Shown piece by piece: positions 21,321 to 33,169 of a DNA stretch of 64,000 nucleotides (the first letter of the stretch is position 1; each line of letters starts with the position of its first letter). This DNA comes from Selaginella moellendorffii (lineage: Eukaryota; Streptophyta; Lycopodiopsida; Selaginellales; Selaginellaceae). A model generated the notes under the pieces. That model worked only from the letters and a program-made list of their open reading frames with translations. It made no database searches and was not told the DNA's origin. Both the position numbers and the translations under genes were made by a program. The stretch covers positions 416,006 to 480,005 of the forward strand of contig NW_003314291.1 in NCBI RefSeq assembly GCF_000143415.4. Direction: 5' to 3'.

Positions 21321-24300
21321 GTATATAGTTTTACAAGCACTTCATTGAGTTGATAGAGGATATCATAATTTTGGATGTCTTTAATCTATGGCACAGATAA
21401 AGTTTGTAATGTGTATTTACACCTTACCTTACAAAGGATATTTCCCACTGGGTTGTTATATAGAATCTTCAACCCTATTATTGTGACCAATTCTTTAGGC
21501 CATCCCATGTTCTTGTTGATCTAGTCCAACCAATGGAGCGTGAACTTGGGTAAAAATTCTTTATAATATTTTTATTTATTCCTCTTTTACGGCATCATTC
21601 CAGCCCAGGGTAGAAAAGAGATCTAAGACATGTCAAGGTCTTTCTTTACTAACATCAACAGGCTTCATTGCTAGAGGTATTTAAAATTATCATATATATA
21701 TTGATAAGGTTATTACTTCCTTTTTGCAACATCTAGTAAAAGTGAAAAATCAAGCATTTTCGATGCATCAACATGGCCTCAATCTAAATAAGTAATTTTT
21801 TATATTTGGATCTATGTGCTATGGTAAATGTAGGAGTTCCCTATTATTATTGACACTTTTTCTTAATGAGGAGAGTCATAGATACAAAAAACCATATTAA
21901 TATTGAAGAAAAGAAGAAGAGGACAAAAGTTATAATATATGTCAACAATTGATTGCAAAGTAGATTTCTAGCATAAAGAAGGTTTATAATCATACTCCTC
22001 GACCATATCAAAGAGCTACACGAAGTGTTATTAACAAAGTCTTAGTGATTGGATATCTTAAGAGTATCAGGCACAAAGTTATGATGAACTTAGAAGAGAA
22101 ATGAATTTTTATTTCTATTTTAGAACTTTAGAGGCTTTGCAAGATATATGAATTTGATCTATTGTTACTTTGAAAAATTTTACAATGTACTTTTATAGAA
22201 ATTGAGTGTTATGATATGCATTCCATCATGGATAAAATTTACTGCTTAATCATAAGAGAGAAGTTGACAAGTTTATTTAACAATAAATATCTTTTGACAT
22301 AGTGGTAATTGTTTAGCCTCAGAAATTTGAACAATACCAGCTATTCAATATTGAAGAAAGCAAAGCATTCATTCAACTCTTTTTGCTGTATTTACTTTTT
22401 TAATTTATTCCCAAAGAGATTTTAAATTGATATTATGCACTTATTCTACACACATACAGTTGCAGAAAGCTAAATAAAAAGTGCTCTCTAAATTGAAATG
22501 ACACTCTTGTATGCTTTTGGCATTCATTGTAAAAAAATTTTATAGGCCAAAGACATTACCACTCCAGTATATTACAAATTTATGGTTTTTATATTTTCCA
22601 CTCTTAATATTCATTTTTTTTATTCACAAAGTGGGGAGATGATCAATGATGTGGAGTAGCATGGGTCATATTACATAATATGGTGGTATATGTTTAAGAG
22701 GATAGTCAAAAAGTATTCAAACATTACGAATAATTGATATATTTCATCTTTATATATTTTTTATTTTCTATTTTAATAACTGATAACAAGTGATGTAAGT
22801 TCAATCTATCATTTTTCAAGGCTTTTAACAATTGAAGTTACATATAATATATTTGACAATAAGGACAATAATTTGGCTATGAGCTCATATTAGAGTAGCT
22901 ATACAAAAAGTCATGGAAAGAGTGTCAAATATATATATAGCAAGTTGTTGATTGTTGCAAATTTTGAATTGGTATTTTGATGCACATATAAGCTCAAAAG
23001 AGGAGGTTTGAAAGGTCTAGAATGAACTTCTTACATATAAAAGTCAACTTATTAAATTTGTTGAGAGGTGAAAAGTTGAGTCCCTTTTCTAAAATATTTT
23101 ATTGAGATAGTGATAAGGTAAGATAGTGATGTTATCAAATGGAGTGTACATATTTTTACATGCTTAAAGGCTATAACTTATATTTTTAAGGGAGTTATTT
23201 TCAGTTCATCAGAAATGAGGTATACAATTCCTTTCTTTATATTTTGTTTTATGTGGTTTATTATTTTTATCTCAAAGTTATAGGAAACACCATTATACTT
23301 CTTTTGCCCATGAAAGTATTCTTCCTTCTAATCAATATTTTACATCATTGTCTTTTACTTCATGACAACACAAATTTAACTTTTGAATACAATAAATTAA
23401 AGCTCCATGATAAATTACTTCAACTAGGACATATCAAGAATTTCCTAATTTATCCACTAAAAAGTGATATTGTAAGTAATGGTTTAAAGCAGCTTCATCC
23501 ACCATCCATTCACCATCCATAATGAAATTCAACTTTTATAACAACACAAGAATGATGGATGGTCTTTAAGCTTTGATAATTATCCCAATGTAGAATCAAT
23601 GCACATTGATAAGGTATTTATAGCAAGATGACATACTCAATCAGTTGTTTAGCTAGTGAAACATAAAGTTACCTTCATTGCAATGATATCTTCACATAGA
23701 TACCATTCTAAATGATCTATATATTGATAATAATCTCTTTAGAGGCACACATCCAGAATTTTGTAAAATGTTTCTTTGTGCAGCTAATGAAAGGTTCTAT
23801 TCATCCATTATTTGTTGCAACTAGATGAAAATCCTCTCAAATTCAAGCTTTCTACCTATCTCTTTTGACTCCTAGTGTGCTGCTATGGCTCCATCAAGCT
23901 CTGGAACATTATCTGAAATTGAAACTCCTTCCTCTAACTCCTAATGTGTTGTTATATGGCTTTCCCAAACTCTAGATCATAATTTAAATGTGAGGCTCCA
24001 CCTAACTCAAATTGAAGCTCTATGCTTAGTTGGTCTCACTCCCAATGTGCTACTACAGCTTCCTTAAGTTCTAGATCATAATCTGAATATGAGGCTTCAC
24101 CTAACTCAGATTGAAGCTCTTTGCATAACTCCTCTAATTCCCTGTGTTATTGCTGCTTCACAATTTGATGTTAGATTTGCTATTGTGGTTAGCTCTCCAT
24201 CATGATCTTCCACCTAGATCTCAACCACTATCTACTGCTATGGCTTCTAATTCACAATTTACAAAACTCACTAAATCTTGACAACAATGCTGGCACCAAA

Positions 24301-24460
24301 ATCAATTAGATAGAAAGTGTCCTCTGCTGGAGAGCCACATCAAGCACATCTTCTGCATTTTAGGGCAAAATACTGCATTGTAGTCAAGTTACAAAATCAT
24401 AGTCAATTTATATACTGTCTGGTAATTTCAGTAGTTCCTATTTTGCTTCCAGGAAAATCA
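21321..24460. repeat. AT-rich repeat arm left of block A
   Basis: No gene. The sequence from about 21840 is repeated at about 33170-36000 (block B), and its right half at 55460-56985 (block C). The part nearest the gene block (about 23580-24460) is the reverse complement of sequence right of the ECH2 fragment at 26940-27640. Block A is thus bracketed by inverted repeats, with identical words such as TATATAAATTGACTATG at both ends. What kind of element made the arms is not clear; no terminal motif or protein was found. Confidence 0.65.
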
Positions 24461-24545
24461 CGAAGAACAATCAAGCAAAGGTAAGAAATAAACTAGACGC
24501 CAATGGATGGAGCTAGTGCTAGCGTTTTAGAGAAAGATTGCTTAC

Positions 24546-24800
24546 CAGGATTGCCTTGTGCGTGCACACATCCGGCCCATCACATGTCTTGAGCGTCACA
24601 TCCAACAGCGGCAAATCAAGGGTGTCCTGGTCCCAGGCACGCAGGAATTTGGCCTGGCACGCTTGCAGGCGGCGGTCCTTGTCCCGGAGGTGGTGCTGCG
24701 CTCCCCACCAGCGACTCCAGCATGTGGATCCAGCACCTGTGGCATCGATCACAGTACGTGAACTCCACTGCGTAGGAGCGAAACTCGTTCCCTGAGAGGA
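24546..24800 (-). pseudogene. BTB/POZ gene first-exon fragment, block A
   Basis: Minus-strand frame ending CDGPDVCTHKAIL at a GTAAGC donor (exon end 24546). The D-V-x(n)-HKAIL pattern is the start of a BTB domain, which mediates dimerisation and Cul3 binding. Upstream are WSRWWGAQHHLRDKDRRLQA and KFLRAWDQDTLDLPLLDV. Only this exon survives; beyond the donor lies the repeat arm. It is present in all three blocks. Confidence 0.5.
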
Positions 24801-25037
24801 GTCTCTTCCACCCGAGACATATTCCCCCTCTCTCTTTTCTTTAAATCGTGCCGCCACGTGGCTTGCTTGTAAATTTAGGTTAGGACTAGATAAACAAAAA
24901 GGTACCATTAAGAAAGAAATATTAGTCAAATAAAATTGAAAATAAAATCAAAAAGGTGCCAAAAAGGAATACATAAACCCTATGTTAAAAGGGAAATCAT
25001 AATATAAATCTAGGTATCACAACACAACAAAGGATCA

Positions 25038-25565
25038 ATGAGGAAGCTTGTGGTAGTTGCTTTCTTAGCTATATTCTTTGCAGGAGCTACTTTTTCGCGA
25101 TTGTTAGCATCTACTCCACCACGATCTCCATCGCCAGGATCTCTAGCAGTGGAGAAATCGATCTCTATAGCTGTTTCTTACACAGGAAAGGATACCTTCG
25201 CCGATGGAACCCTTTTGACTTGCCCGCAAACCGCAATTCATCCTAACGTTATGGTCCCAGGACATGTTGATCCTGCGCAGCTTTACTCCATCATGATGAT
25301 AGATAGGCGAGCTTCGCGGTTGATGTTTACATTGGCAGATCAATTCACGTACGTCCACTATTGGATCGCCAACATCCCTGGATCAAAGGTTGACGCTGGC
25401 ACCATTCTGGAGGAGTATATGAGGCCTGCACCCCACGATTTCATGCAGCACAAGTACGAGTTTATACTGTATAAGCAGCAAGGGCAGATCAATACGCCTC
25501 TTGCGGATAGATTCGTCAAGGACTGGGAAGCGGTCGCAAGCGCTTACAACCTGGCAGCCCAGTAG
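25038..25565 (+). CDS. Secreted PEBP-like protein, block A (C-terminus shortened)
   Basis: 175 residues, 96% like the intact gene at 57595 by eye. It begins with a signal-peptide-like MRKLVVVAFLAIFFAGATFS. The PEBP signature is visible as YVHYWIANIPG, EEYMRPAPHDFMQHKYEF and ILYKQQG. One base is missing at about 25553 (CTGGCAGCC against CTTGGCAGCC), so the product ends NLAAQ and loses 21 residues (the final strand of the PEBP fold). It may still be translated. A TATA-like ATATAAAT lies about 40 bp upstream. The gene has a single exon, whereas FT/TFL1 genes of plants usually have four. Confidence 0.7.
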   Translation: MRKLVVVAFLAIFFAGATFSRLLASTPPRSPSPGSLAVEKSISIAVSYTGKDTFADGTLLTCPQTAIHPNVMVPGHVDPAQLYSIMMIDRRASRLMFTLADQFTYVHYWIANIPGSKVDAGTILEEYMRPAPHDFMQHKYEFILYKQQGQINTPLADRFVKDWEAVASAYNLAAQ

Positions 25566-25785
25566 CAACGACTTCCTTTGTTGCGCAGCTCACCCTAAAC
25601 TTTAGAACGAGAATGTTCCAATGTTAAAAAGGTGGCTTCTTTGAATCATTGCGTGTTGTTCAAAACTAGAGAAAAGAGATTCAACAATTGTTAGAACAAG
25701 ATCGTCCCAATGTTATAAAGGTGGCGAGATTATAGATGTAATGTTCTTTGAATTAAGAGAACGAAAATAGAGAAAAGAGATACAA

Positions 25786-26938
25786 TTACAGTTTAGAGTG
25801 GTGTATGGTGTTGTTGCTCAAGAACACTGTCCCAGATAGGACGACTTCGCCTCTCTCCTTAACTTTACACTTGAAGGAGATCCTGAAAGAAGAAGCAAGC
25901 GTTACAGGGATGATCTAGCAAGAGAAACGATTGCAAATGCTTACTGCGAGCTCTTGCCTTGTTCAATGTTACGAGCATTTCCCCGGATAGACGTGGTGCA
26001 GGAACCTGGAGCTGATCGTTGCAATTCTCATCAGATCACCATTGCAGCCGTACCGAATTATAGCTCTCACGGCATAGCTAAGCATGCAAAGCCCATGACG
26101 AATGGGACGCTGGAAGCTCTGTTTTTAAATCCCGTCACAGACGTCATTCGCAAGAACAAAAAAGCTTACCCTGCATCTGTGGCGAGCTTTGGGTCTGAAT
26201 GCAAGGGATTCATGTCTCAGAGTAACGCCTACATCACGGACGAGTAACTTATGTTCTACAAGGAAAAACTAAAAATGAAAGTTAATCTTTCGTTACCTGG
26301 TTCGGCCTGATTTGATCTTCAAACTCGAAGTCTGGAGGAGTTGCGTCAAATTCTTTCTCATTGAAACTGATGGGAAACTGTGACGATGTTCGCAACGAGA
26401 AGGAGAACGGCTTTCCAGGACCTGCCTAGAATCCTCCAGCACCCCTCTGTTTTTGCTAGCTAGTTAGCTCTTACAAGGAGCACAAGCCAAGATTCAGACC
26501 TCACCTCTTTGAAGCCATTCAGGAGAGCTAGCGTGCTTCACGTCTGCGTAAGAATACCAAAGTCCTGCAAAATTGTTGACTTAGGCTAGGCCTACTCTCT
26601 GTTCAATTATACAAAAGCTACAGCACCTTTGCAGACATAGCAGTTCCCTGGTATCGATGCAAGAGTTCCATTTCAACCACTGGAAAAGTGGCGCATAGGC
26701 CTATCATTTTTGCGCATGAATCACGAAACATGTCGTGAAGACCTGAAATTCGTTAACCTGAATTTACAACGATAGAGACACTTGAAATTCAAGGAAAAAG
26801 AGAAAAGAGAAACCTTACCCGTTGGATGTGGTTTGTAAATCTCCACATACTGTTCACCACCAGTAGCTTGGGATCAAAACTGCAAATTATATACATTTTT
26901 TCCAGGCTAGGAAAACAAGAGATGGACCTTATAACTTA
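25786..26938 (-). pseudogene. ECH2 3' exons, block A
   Basis: Homologous to exons 5-11 of the intact ECH2 at 58363-59910. The key motif is destroyed: at about 26228-26246 a deletion turns YRLSGDMNPLH into a frame with a stop before DMNPLH. The copy ends at 26938 inside the intron after exon 4, where a 1.8-kb repeat arm is inserted. Exon 4 resumes at about 28770. Exons 1-3 are absent. Confidence 0.8.
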
Positions 26939-26939
26939 G

Positions 26940-28745
26940 CCCAGGCAAATCATGTTAGGTTAGGAATTAGTGAAATTGCCCAAAAGTATATAAATTGACT
27001 ATGATTTTGTAACTTCGATTATGAATGGGAGATAGATATGATGTCAATCTAGAAGACACTTGCTATCTGATCAATCTTGGTGTCAACCAAACCTGGTGAG
27101 TTCTGTAGATTGTGATCCAGAAGCTGCAGCAGCAGATAGAGGTGGAACTGTGATAGCCACAGCAGCACATTGGGAGCCAGAGGAAGGAGCCTCAGATTCA
27201 AATTATGATAGCAGCACATCGGGAGCCAGAGGAGCCAGGCAGAGATCTCCAATCCAAGAGGACTTTCATTCAGATGGATGAATGTAACCTCTCATTAACT
27301 ACACAAGAAAACATTCTACACAGTGTGTCCCAAAAGAGACTATTAATGTCAAGCATGACATTCTGCCATAAATACCTTCACTTCTGGAGAACATGAAACA
27401 GATGGCTTGAAGGAACTCCATTAGTGATTAAGGAATTCTGGCATGGCAGTAAATTTTGACAGAGTCATGGATTTTCTGTCGGGATCTCATTTCTACATCA
27501 ACATCTCCACATGCATGACAAGCAAGAGGTTGGCAAAGAAAATTTACAAGAGGAGAAAGTGTAAGTCTAGATCACAAAAGGTGATTGTTTGTTCATTCTT
27601 TTTTTATTGTGTGTTCTTATTTTCAGGATCCCATGCTTAGCATCACTCCAAAGAAGGCCAATTGGGACTTGTGTAAAGACCTACAAAGAAGCTGGAGAAA
27701 CTGGAGAGACAAACAATGCATGCTATTCTAAGCTTCTATGTTCTTGAAACTTATCTTGCTTTGAGCAGCCAGGCTATAACAAGACTAAATAAGTTTCTAT
27801 TCTCTACAATGTCACTTTTTTGTTCTCAAGCTTTGATATTTAGAGCTGTTTCTGCTTAAGCACTAGTTCCTTAGGGTGCATAATCCTGTAGTGCCACATT
27901 TTTAAGCCTGGCTTATCTGCTTGATAAAGAGAGGAAGTGGCGATTTGCTGCTAGGGTTTGGGACCACTAGGTTGTGCTCCAAAAAAGGCAGGATTTGCTT
28001 CTTCTCAAGATTATGTTTGCATTTCTAGAGTAAGGCTGTGGTGTCATCGCAGAACCTCAAAGAAGGCAAGATTTAGTTTGATTGCTTCTTCTTGACATTG
28101 CCAAGGTTTGGAGGCTATAGCATCATCACAGTATCACCAAGTTGCGATCAGAGGCTCAAAACACACTCACCGACCAGCTCTAAATGGAGTGAGACATAAG
28201 TCAATTTCTTTCATGTTTATGTCTTGCTTAAGCTGCAGGGATGTGGTGACCAGCCAAGCTTACATCATGAATTGCCAACTGAGACCAGCAGAGCAAGGAT
28301 GCATCCTAAGAGTCTCCTTCACAACAGCTTGGAGGTACACCATTTTCATACTTGGCGACTTTAGACTTTCCAACCATACCAGTAATCTCATTGCACAACC
28401 TTCTTTTGGATTTCAGGATCCACGAGAATCCATTCAGTGAAGAGAGCAACGGTGTCAGGCCTTGGAAAATCATCTCCTATGAAGTCATGGCATAAGAAAC
28501 ATTATGTAAGTCATTAGAGCAGGAACTGATGTTTATGCATTTAAAGTGAAAATACATGTTAAGAATAACTAATTAGAAGGTATAATGAAAAGGTGGCTGC
28601 TTTTTAGGTCATGTGTAAAAAAAATTCATTAGCATTTCACCATACCACAACTCCATCTAGTGAAATTTTTGTCATTCTTCCTAAAATTTTGCCATAAAAG
28701 TTTTCCATAATTTTTTTTTTTTGAAAAAAAAATTCTGTCCAGGCT
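26940..28745. repeat. Repeat arm inserted in the ECH2 intron, block A
   Basis: About 1.8 kb between the two halves of the ECH2 pseudogene. Its first ~700 bp are the inverted counterpart of the arm left of the block. It shares its whole length with 38430-40010 (block B). No protein-coding gene is evident. It ends near a T/A hairpin at 28708-28730. Confidence 0.65.
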
Positions 28746-28749
28746 GGCA

Positions 28750-28870
28750 GTGTTACTTGGAGGCCACAAATATCACCAACAAGCCTATTATTGAAAAGAA
28801 CTGTAAATGTGGGAAGAACCTACATGATGACTTCTAACTGTCAATAGAAGAAGAAAAAAAAATTTAGTAG
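28750..28870 (-). pseudogene. ECH2 exon 4 remnant, block A
   Basis: The minus strand matches exon 4 of the intact gene (GTTCTTCCCAC..., encoding FNNRLVG) and part of the neighbouring intron, then diverges after an A-rich run at 28855. This is the break that removed exons 1-3. Confidence 0.7.
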
Positions 28871-29880
28871 TACTTACCATGAACTTTATGTTCTTCCACA
28901 GTTTCCATGAAGGAGTTATGCGTCTATTTACCTGCAAAGTGAAAGAAATCATCTCAAAGTTACTGAAAAAAAGATTAATATTGGGATCTTTGATGAAAAC
29001 TATTGCAGTTGCCAACTCTAAGCCAAGCCTACTCCATATGCAAAAGCATGAATCAAGTCATGTAATTATCACTGAAAATACCAACAAAACATATCTGAAA
29101 AACATAAACTTGGAGTACTTCTTGGCTGCTTCTCTTATGAATGGAAGTGCATGCTCTCCTATGTCAGAAAAAAGAATAGCTTTCACCTATAAAGAAGTGA
29201 AAAAGAGAGAGATTTTGATTAGTATTATAGGATTTTGTTTATTATACTGGATTGGATAGCAACATAGCTTTTCAATCTTCCTTGCATTCATTACTATTCT
29301 TCTCAAAACTTGGTAGCGATCATTTTCACTAAAATCTAAAACAAGCACTAGCTAAAGTCATGTAAATACTTGAGTTCATTAAAAAATTTAGACCACATAA
29401 GGCACTAGTATGGTAGCAAGAATTGTAACTAAGGCCTTTGAAATACATACAGTGTTTGTTGGGGAAAGTAGAACAAAGCTAAATATGAAAGACTTCCCTG
29501 CCCTCACTAGAAACAGAAAGACAAACCAAAACACACAAGTGCTCACATGTGAAGACACATGTGGGATTGAGAGCTTTTTTTTTGGCAAGGCTACTGTTGA
29601 GCATGACTCTCACTCAAAAGCATTAGAACAAATCTTTCAAGGAAGGAACAATACAAGAAAATAAAATAAAAAGTGGAAAGAAAAATAAGATGAAAGACCT
29701 CTCATCCAAATCCTCTTACTTAAAAGCTTTAGAAACAAGCTTTCATGGATGTTGCGAATGTGACTTCGGGTATCAAAAGATACTTGTCAGTCAGTCTTTA
29801 CGGACACTCTTTCCTTATTGCCATGATGGATGTTATTTTAGTATACTAATGGCCTAATGTGAAGATATAAGTACTCTACT
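28871..29880. other. Intergenic, no gene seen
   Basis: AT-rich. A minus-strand stretch at about 28880-28925 reads METVEEHKVHG before a GTAAGT donor, which could be one exon of an unknown gene; it is also present at block B up to 40185. Nothing else was recognised. Confidence 0.3.
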
Positions 29881-29884
29881 AGTT

Positions 29885-31310
29885 AGCATGGTATGGAATT
29901 TGGGCCTCCAGACACAGAACAAAGACAAAATTTACTAAATATGGAATAGCATTAGATTGTGAATCTAAATGTAAGTTTAAAATTATTATGTTCAAAATAA
30001 TCTCTACATTCAGTAGATAAGCCTCACTAGTAGATCTAGATACTTTCCATAAATAGCCAATGGGATTGAATAGGACCAATACATAGGAAATGATAGTGAG
30101 AGTGTCTTAGTACATATGATAAGCTATCATATAATAAATATTAAAGGACTAACTTCAATATTGCGGGGGTCCAATATTAGCAATTGCAAAGCGACATATG
30201 AATTTTTCATCTCAGGCTGAGTATGCTTAGCAAAAACACATAAAATTTTCTACTTTATAATAAGTATGTACATGATGACTAATTTCTCAACTAGCTTGGA
30301 CAAAGACTAATAAAGGGAATTAACAATACTGACCTTCTACCGTCATGGCACTAAGAGAAAAATATTTGGAAAAACTCATCAATGGGTAACTTTTGATATT
30401 CATAACAAAAAACTTAAGTAAAACCTTGATTTTTATTTTTATTATTTTATTTCATCTTCCATTGTAGCACACCTAAATTTGGAGCCAAACTCCAAGCCCG
30501 TTGCACTACAAAACGAGGGTCCGGTACAATCCCACAAGCACTAGCTCCCCATATCCAACACCTGCACGCAAAATGGTGTCAGACGGAGTCTGGCAATATT
30601 TTGGCATACCGGTGGCCTAACGCAAGAAGGGTACCCCACTGACTAAAGTAGCGTGAAGCTTGGGTTTAGACCCAAGCCGGACGCAGAACAAGGAGTGACA
30701 TAGCCTAGCGGGAGCTAAACTAATGTCTCAGGTGGTCGGACATGTATTCCAACCACTATCCCTACTATACATTTGGAACCCCCTATAGCCCCCCCCCCCC
30801 CCCTAAGGAACACATGCTTTGGGCTTTCACCCCAAGCCTCCTTTAGTACCAAAAGTTAGTCTCTGGGATAAGCTCGAAACTTATTAAATATGGAATGGCG
30901 CTAGATTGTGAATTTCGACACGGGATGAACACCATTGTGTTCGGGCTGATCTCTACATTCCGTAGATATGCCAAATAAACTAATCTAGACACTTTCCATA
31001 AATAGCATTTGGGACCGAAATAAGACTAACACAAAAGGCATAATAGTGAGGGTGTTTGGCAAACACGGTAAACTATCATCCAACAATATTAAGGGACTAG
31101 TCTCAATACACGAGGGTTTTTGTCACTAACAAGTGCAAGACAAAACGAGACGGGAACTCCTTACCGGGCTAAGTATGTTTAACTAATAGTACGTAGAAAT
31201 TCTGTCCTTATACTTGTTTGGTCTAAGTACACTCGAAATGCCCAGTTAACTCCACTAGCACAAGAGGGGCTACTAAAGGGATCTAACTATACCGACCTTC
31301 TGTAGACTCT
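29885..31310. repeat. Direct repeat pair with an inner repeat (possible old LTR element)
   Basis: About 440 bp at 29885-30345 is repeated in the same orientation at 30865-31310, at an estimated 75-80% identity. Between them, 30455-30850 matches 40186-40356 plus 42153-42345. The right copy of the inner repeat contains a run of about 14 C (30791). The layout suggests an old, internally deleted LTR element, but no retroviral protein remains. Confidence 0.5.
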
Positions 31311-31319
31311 ATTTGGCTT

Positions 31320-33165
31320 TGTTTGGCTTTGTTTTATGTATTAATCTTAGTGTTGGGATGTTAGATCTTCTAAAACTATTCTAAAGTCATTTTGTGCTTT
31401 TATTCTTTTAGTCTTTAACTTGTATGCTTGGGAGTTATTTCATGTTTTGGTTCTTTTGGCTATATGTCCAGAAGTTTAGCTTCGTTCCTTCATTCAGTGG
31501 CTTAAGGCCTTGAAACTTAGATTTCACTTTGCTACTCTTGACTCATGTGTTTAAGGGTTTAATTTCACTTTATAGTTATCCTATATTAAATTACTATAGG
31601 ATAAAGGGTGAAAACCATGTGTACTACACTTTTGAGTAGAAAGGTTTTACTTCTTGGTTTTGTTTTCAATTTTTATTATTGTTGTTTTTTATTTGATTTT
31701 ACTTTGGATTTTGTTATTGCTATTAGATTATAAATGAAATATTTTTATTATTGTTGGATTTTGTTGTTATTATTAAATTTCACCTTTTGGATTTTGAGAT
31801 CTCAATTCTCCCACTCAAAGGAAACAAAAGTAATAAAAACCAACCATCCCATTCTAATCTTAATCATTACCAACCCAAGCAAATCATGCTAGCAAACTAG
31901 TGAAATTGCTAGATAGTATATATATTGTTATGAATTTGATTATGAATGTGAGATATTGACTAAATAATGTGGCCACAATGCTCTACTAAATATTTTACCT
32001 TAAAATAAAGAAGATCAATAGATGCGCTCGATGTGAATCTAGAAGATACTTATTGTCTGATTGATCTTGGCACTAATATCACTAGTAACATTTAATGAGT
32101 TATGTATATCATGATCTAGAAGCCACAACAACAAATAAGTGTTTAAGATCTAGATGGAGCTAGAGAAGATCATGATGAAGAGCTAGTCATAATAGCAGAT
32201 CTAGCATCAAATTATGAAGTAACAACAGCCTCATTGAGACATGGAGGAGCTATACAAAGAGCTAAATAAAGCCTTAGATTTAGATAAACTAACTAGGCAA
32301 AGAGGTTCAACCTGAGTTAGGTGGAGCCTTAGATCTAGATAATGATCCAAAGCTTGGGGAAGTTATAGTAGCACATTGGGAGCCAGAGGAAGAAGCCTTG
32401 AATTCAAATTATGATCAAAAGGCTAATGGAACTATAACAACACCTTAGGAGCTAAAGGAACTAAATAGAGAGTTTGAATTTGAAAGTACTTTCATCCAAG
32501 TGCAATAAGCAATGGATGAATAGAACCTCTCCTTAACTGCACAAAAAGGCATTCTACAAAATTCTGGAGATGTGGTCATAAAGAGATTATTATCGAGATA
32601 TAAATCATTTGGAATGGTATCCATGACAAAGTCCCATTATAGTGAAGGTAACTTTATGTTTCACTATTTTGCATTAACCAAGTAGCTAAAGTTACTAATA
32701 TTAAGTGTGTCATCCTGTTATAAATACCTTCGTTTGTGAAGAAAATAAAATGAATGGCTTGAAGAAACTTTAAGGAATTCTAGCACAGCAATAAGCTTTG
32801 GTAGAGTCATAAATTTCATGATTCAAATTCATCTTTTGAATTAATCAAGATAATGTATCATTCAAATTTCTATCCTCTTTTCTAAAGGTTCTTTTTCACA
32901 AAAAGTGATCTTTATCACTAATGGTGGATGAAGTTGTTTCAAATCATTACCACTATTTTTTATTCCCTTTCCCAGGAGTTTAATTAAAGAAGATATCAAA
33001 TAAGTGTTAAGCAACTTTTAGCAATGATTTGGAGTACTTCTCCTCACAAGGGTAAAAATGAATTTCAACTATCCAAAGATCAGTGATTTATATTGAGAGT
33101 TTTGCTTTTTGCTTTTGTAAAAGATTATTTTGCTCTATATAAGGCCAAAATATTTCTCTCTAGAG
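31320..33165. repeat. Further AT-rich arm copy
   Basis: No gene. 31880-32640 matches the right arm sequence of 26940-27450 in the same orientation, and 32640-32940 matches the reverse complement of 34930-35230. It is a separate copy of the arm family not attached to a BTB/PEBP/ECH2 block. Confidence 0.5.
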
Positions 33166-33169
33166 CTCC

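Noticed and set aside
23244-23522. Small frame in the AT-rich arm (also 34619-34801 and 55518-55808)
   Set aside because: Copies in the three arms do not keep the frame, and the composition is that of AT-rich repeat DNA.
30780-30810. Runs of 12-14 C as possible structural signal
   Set aside because: Homopolymers at the same place in two repeat copies; no complementary G runs nearby and no function suggested.
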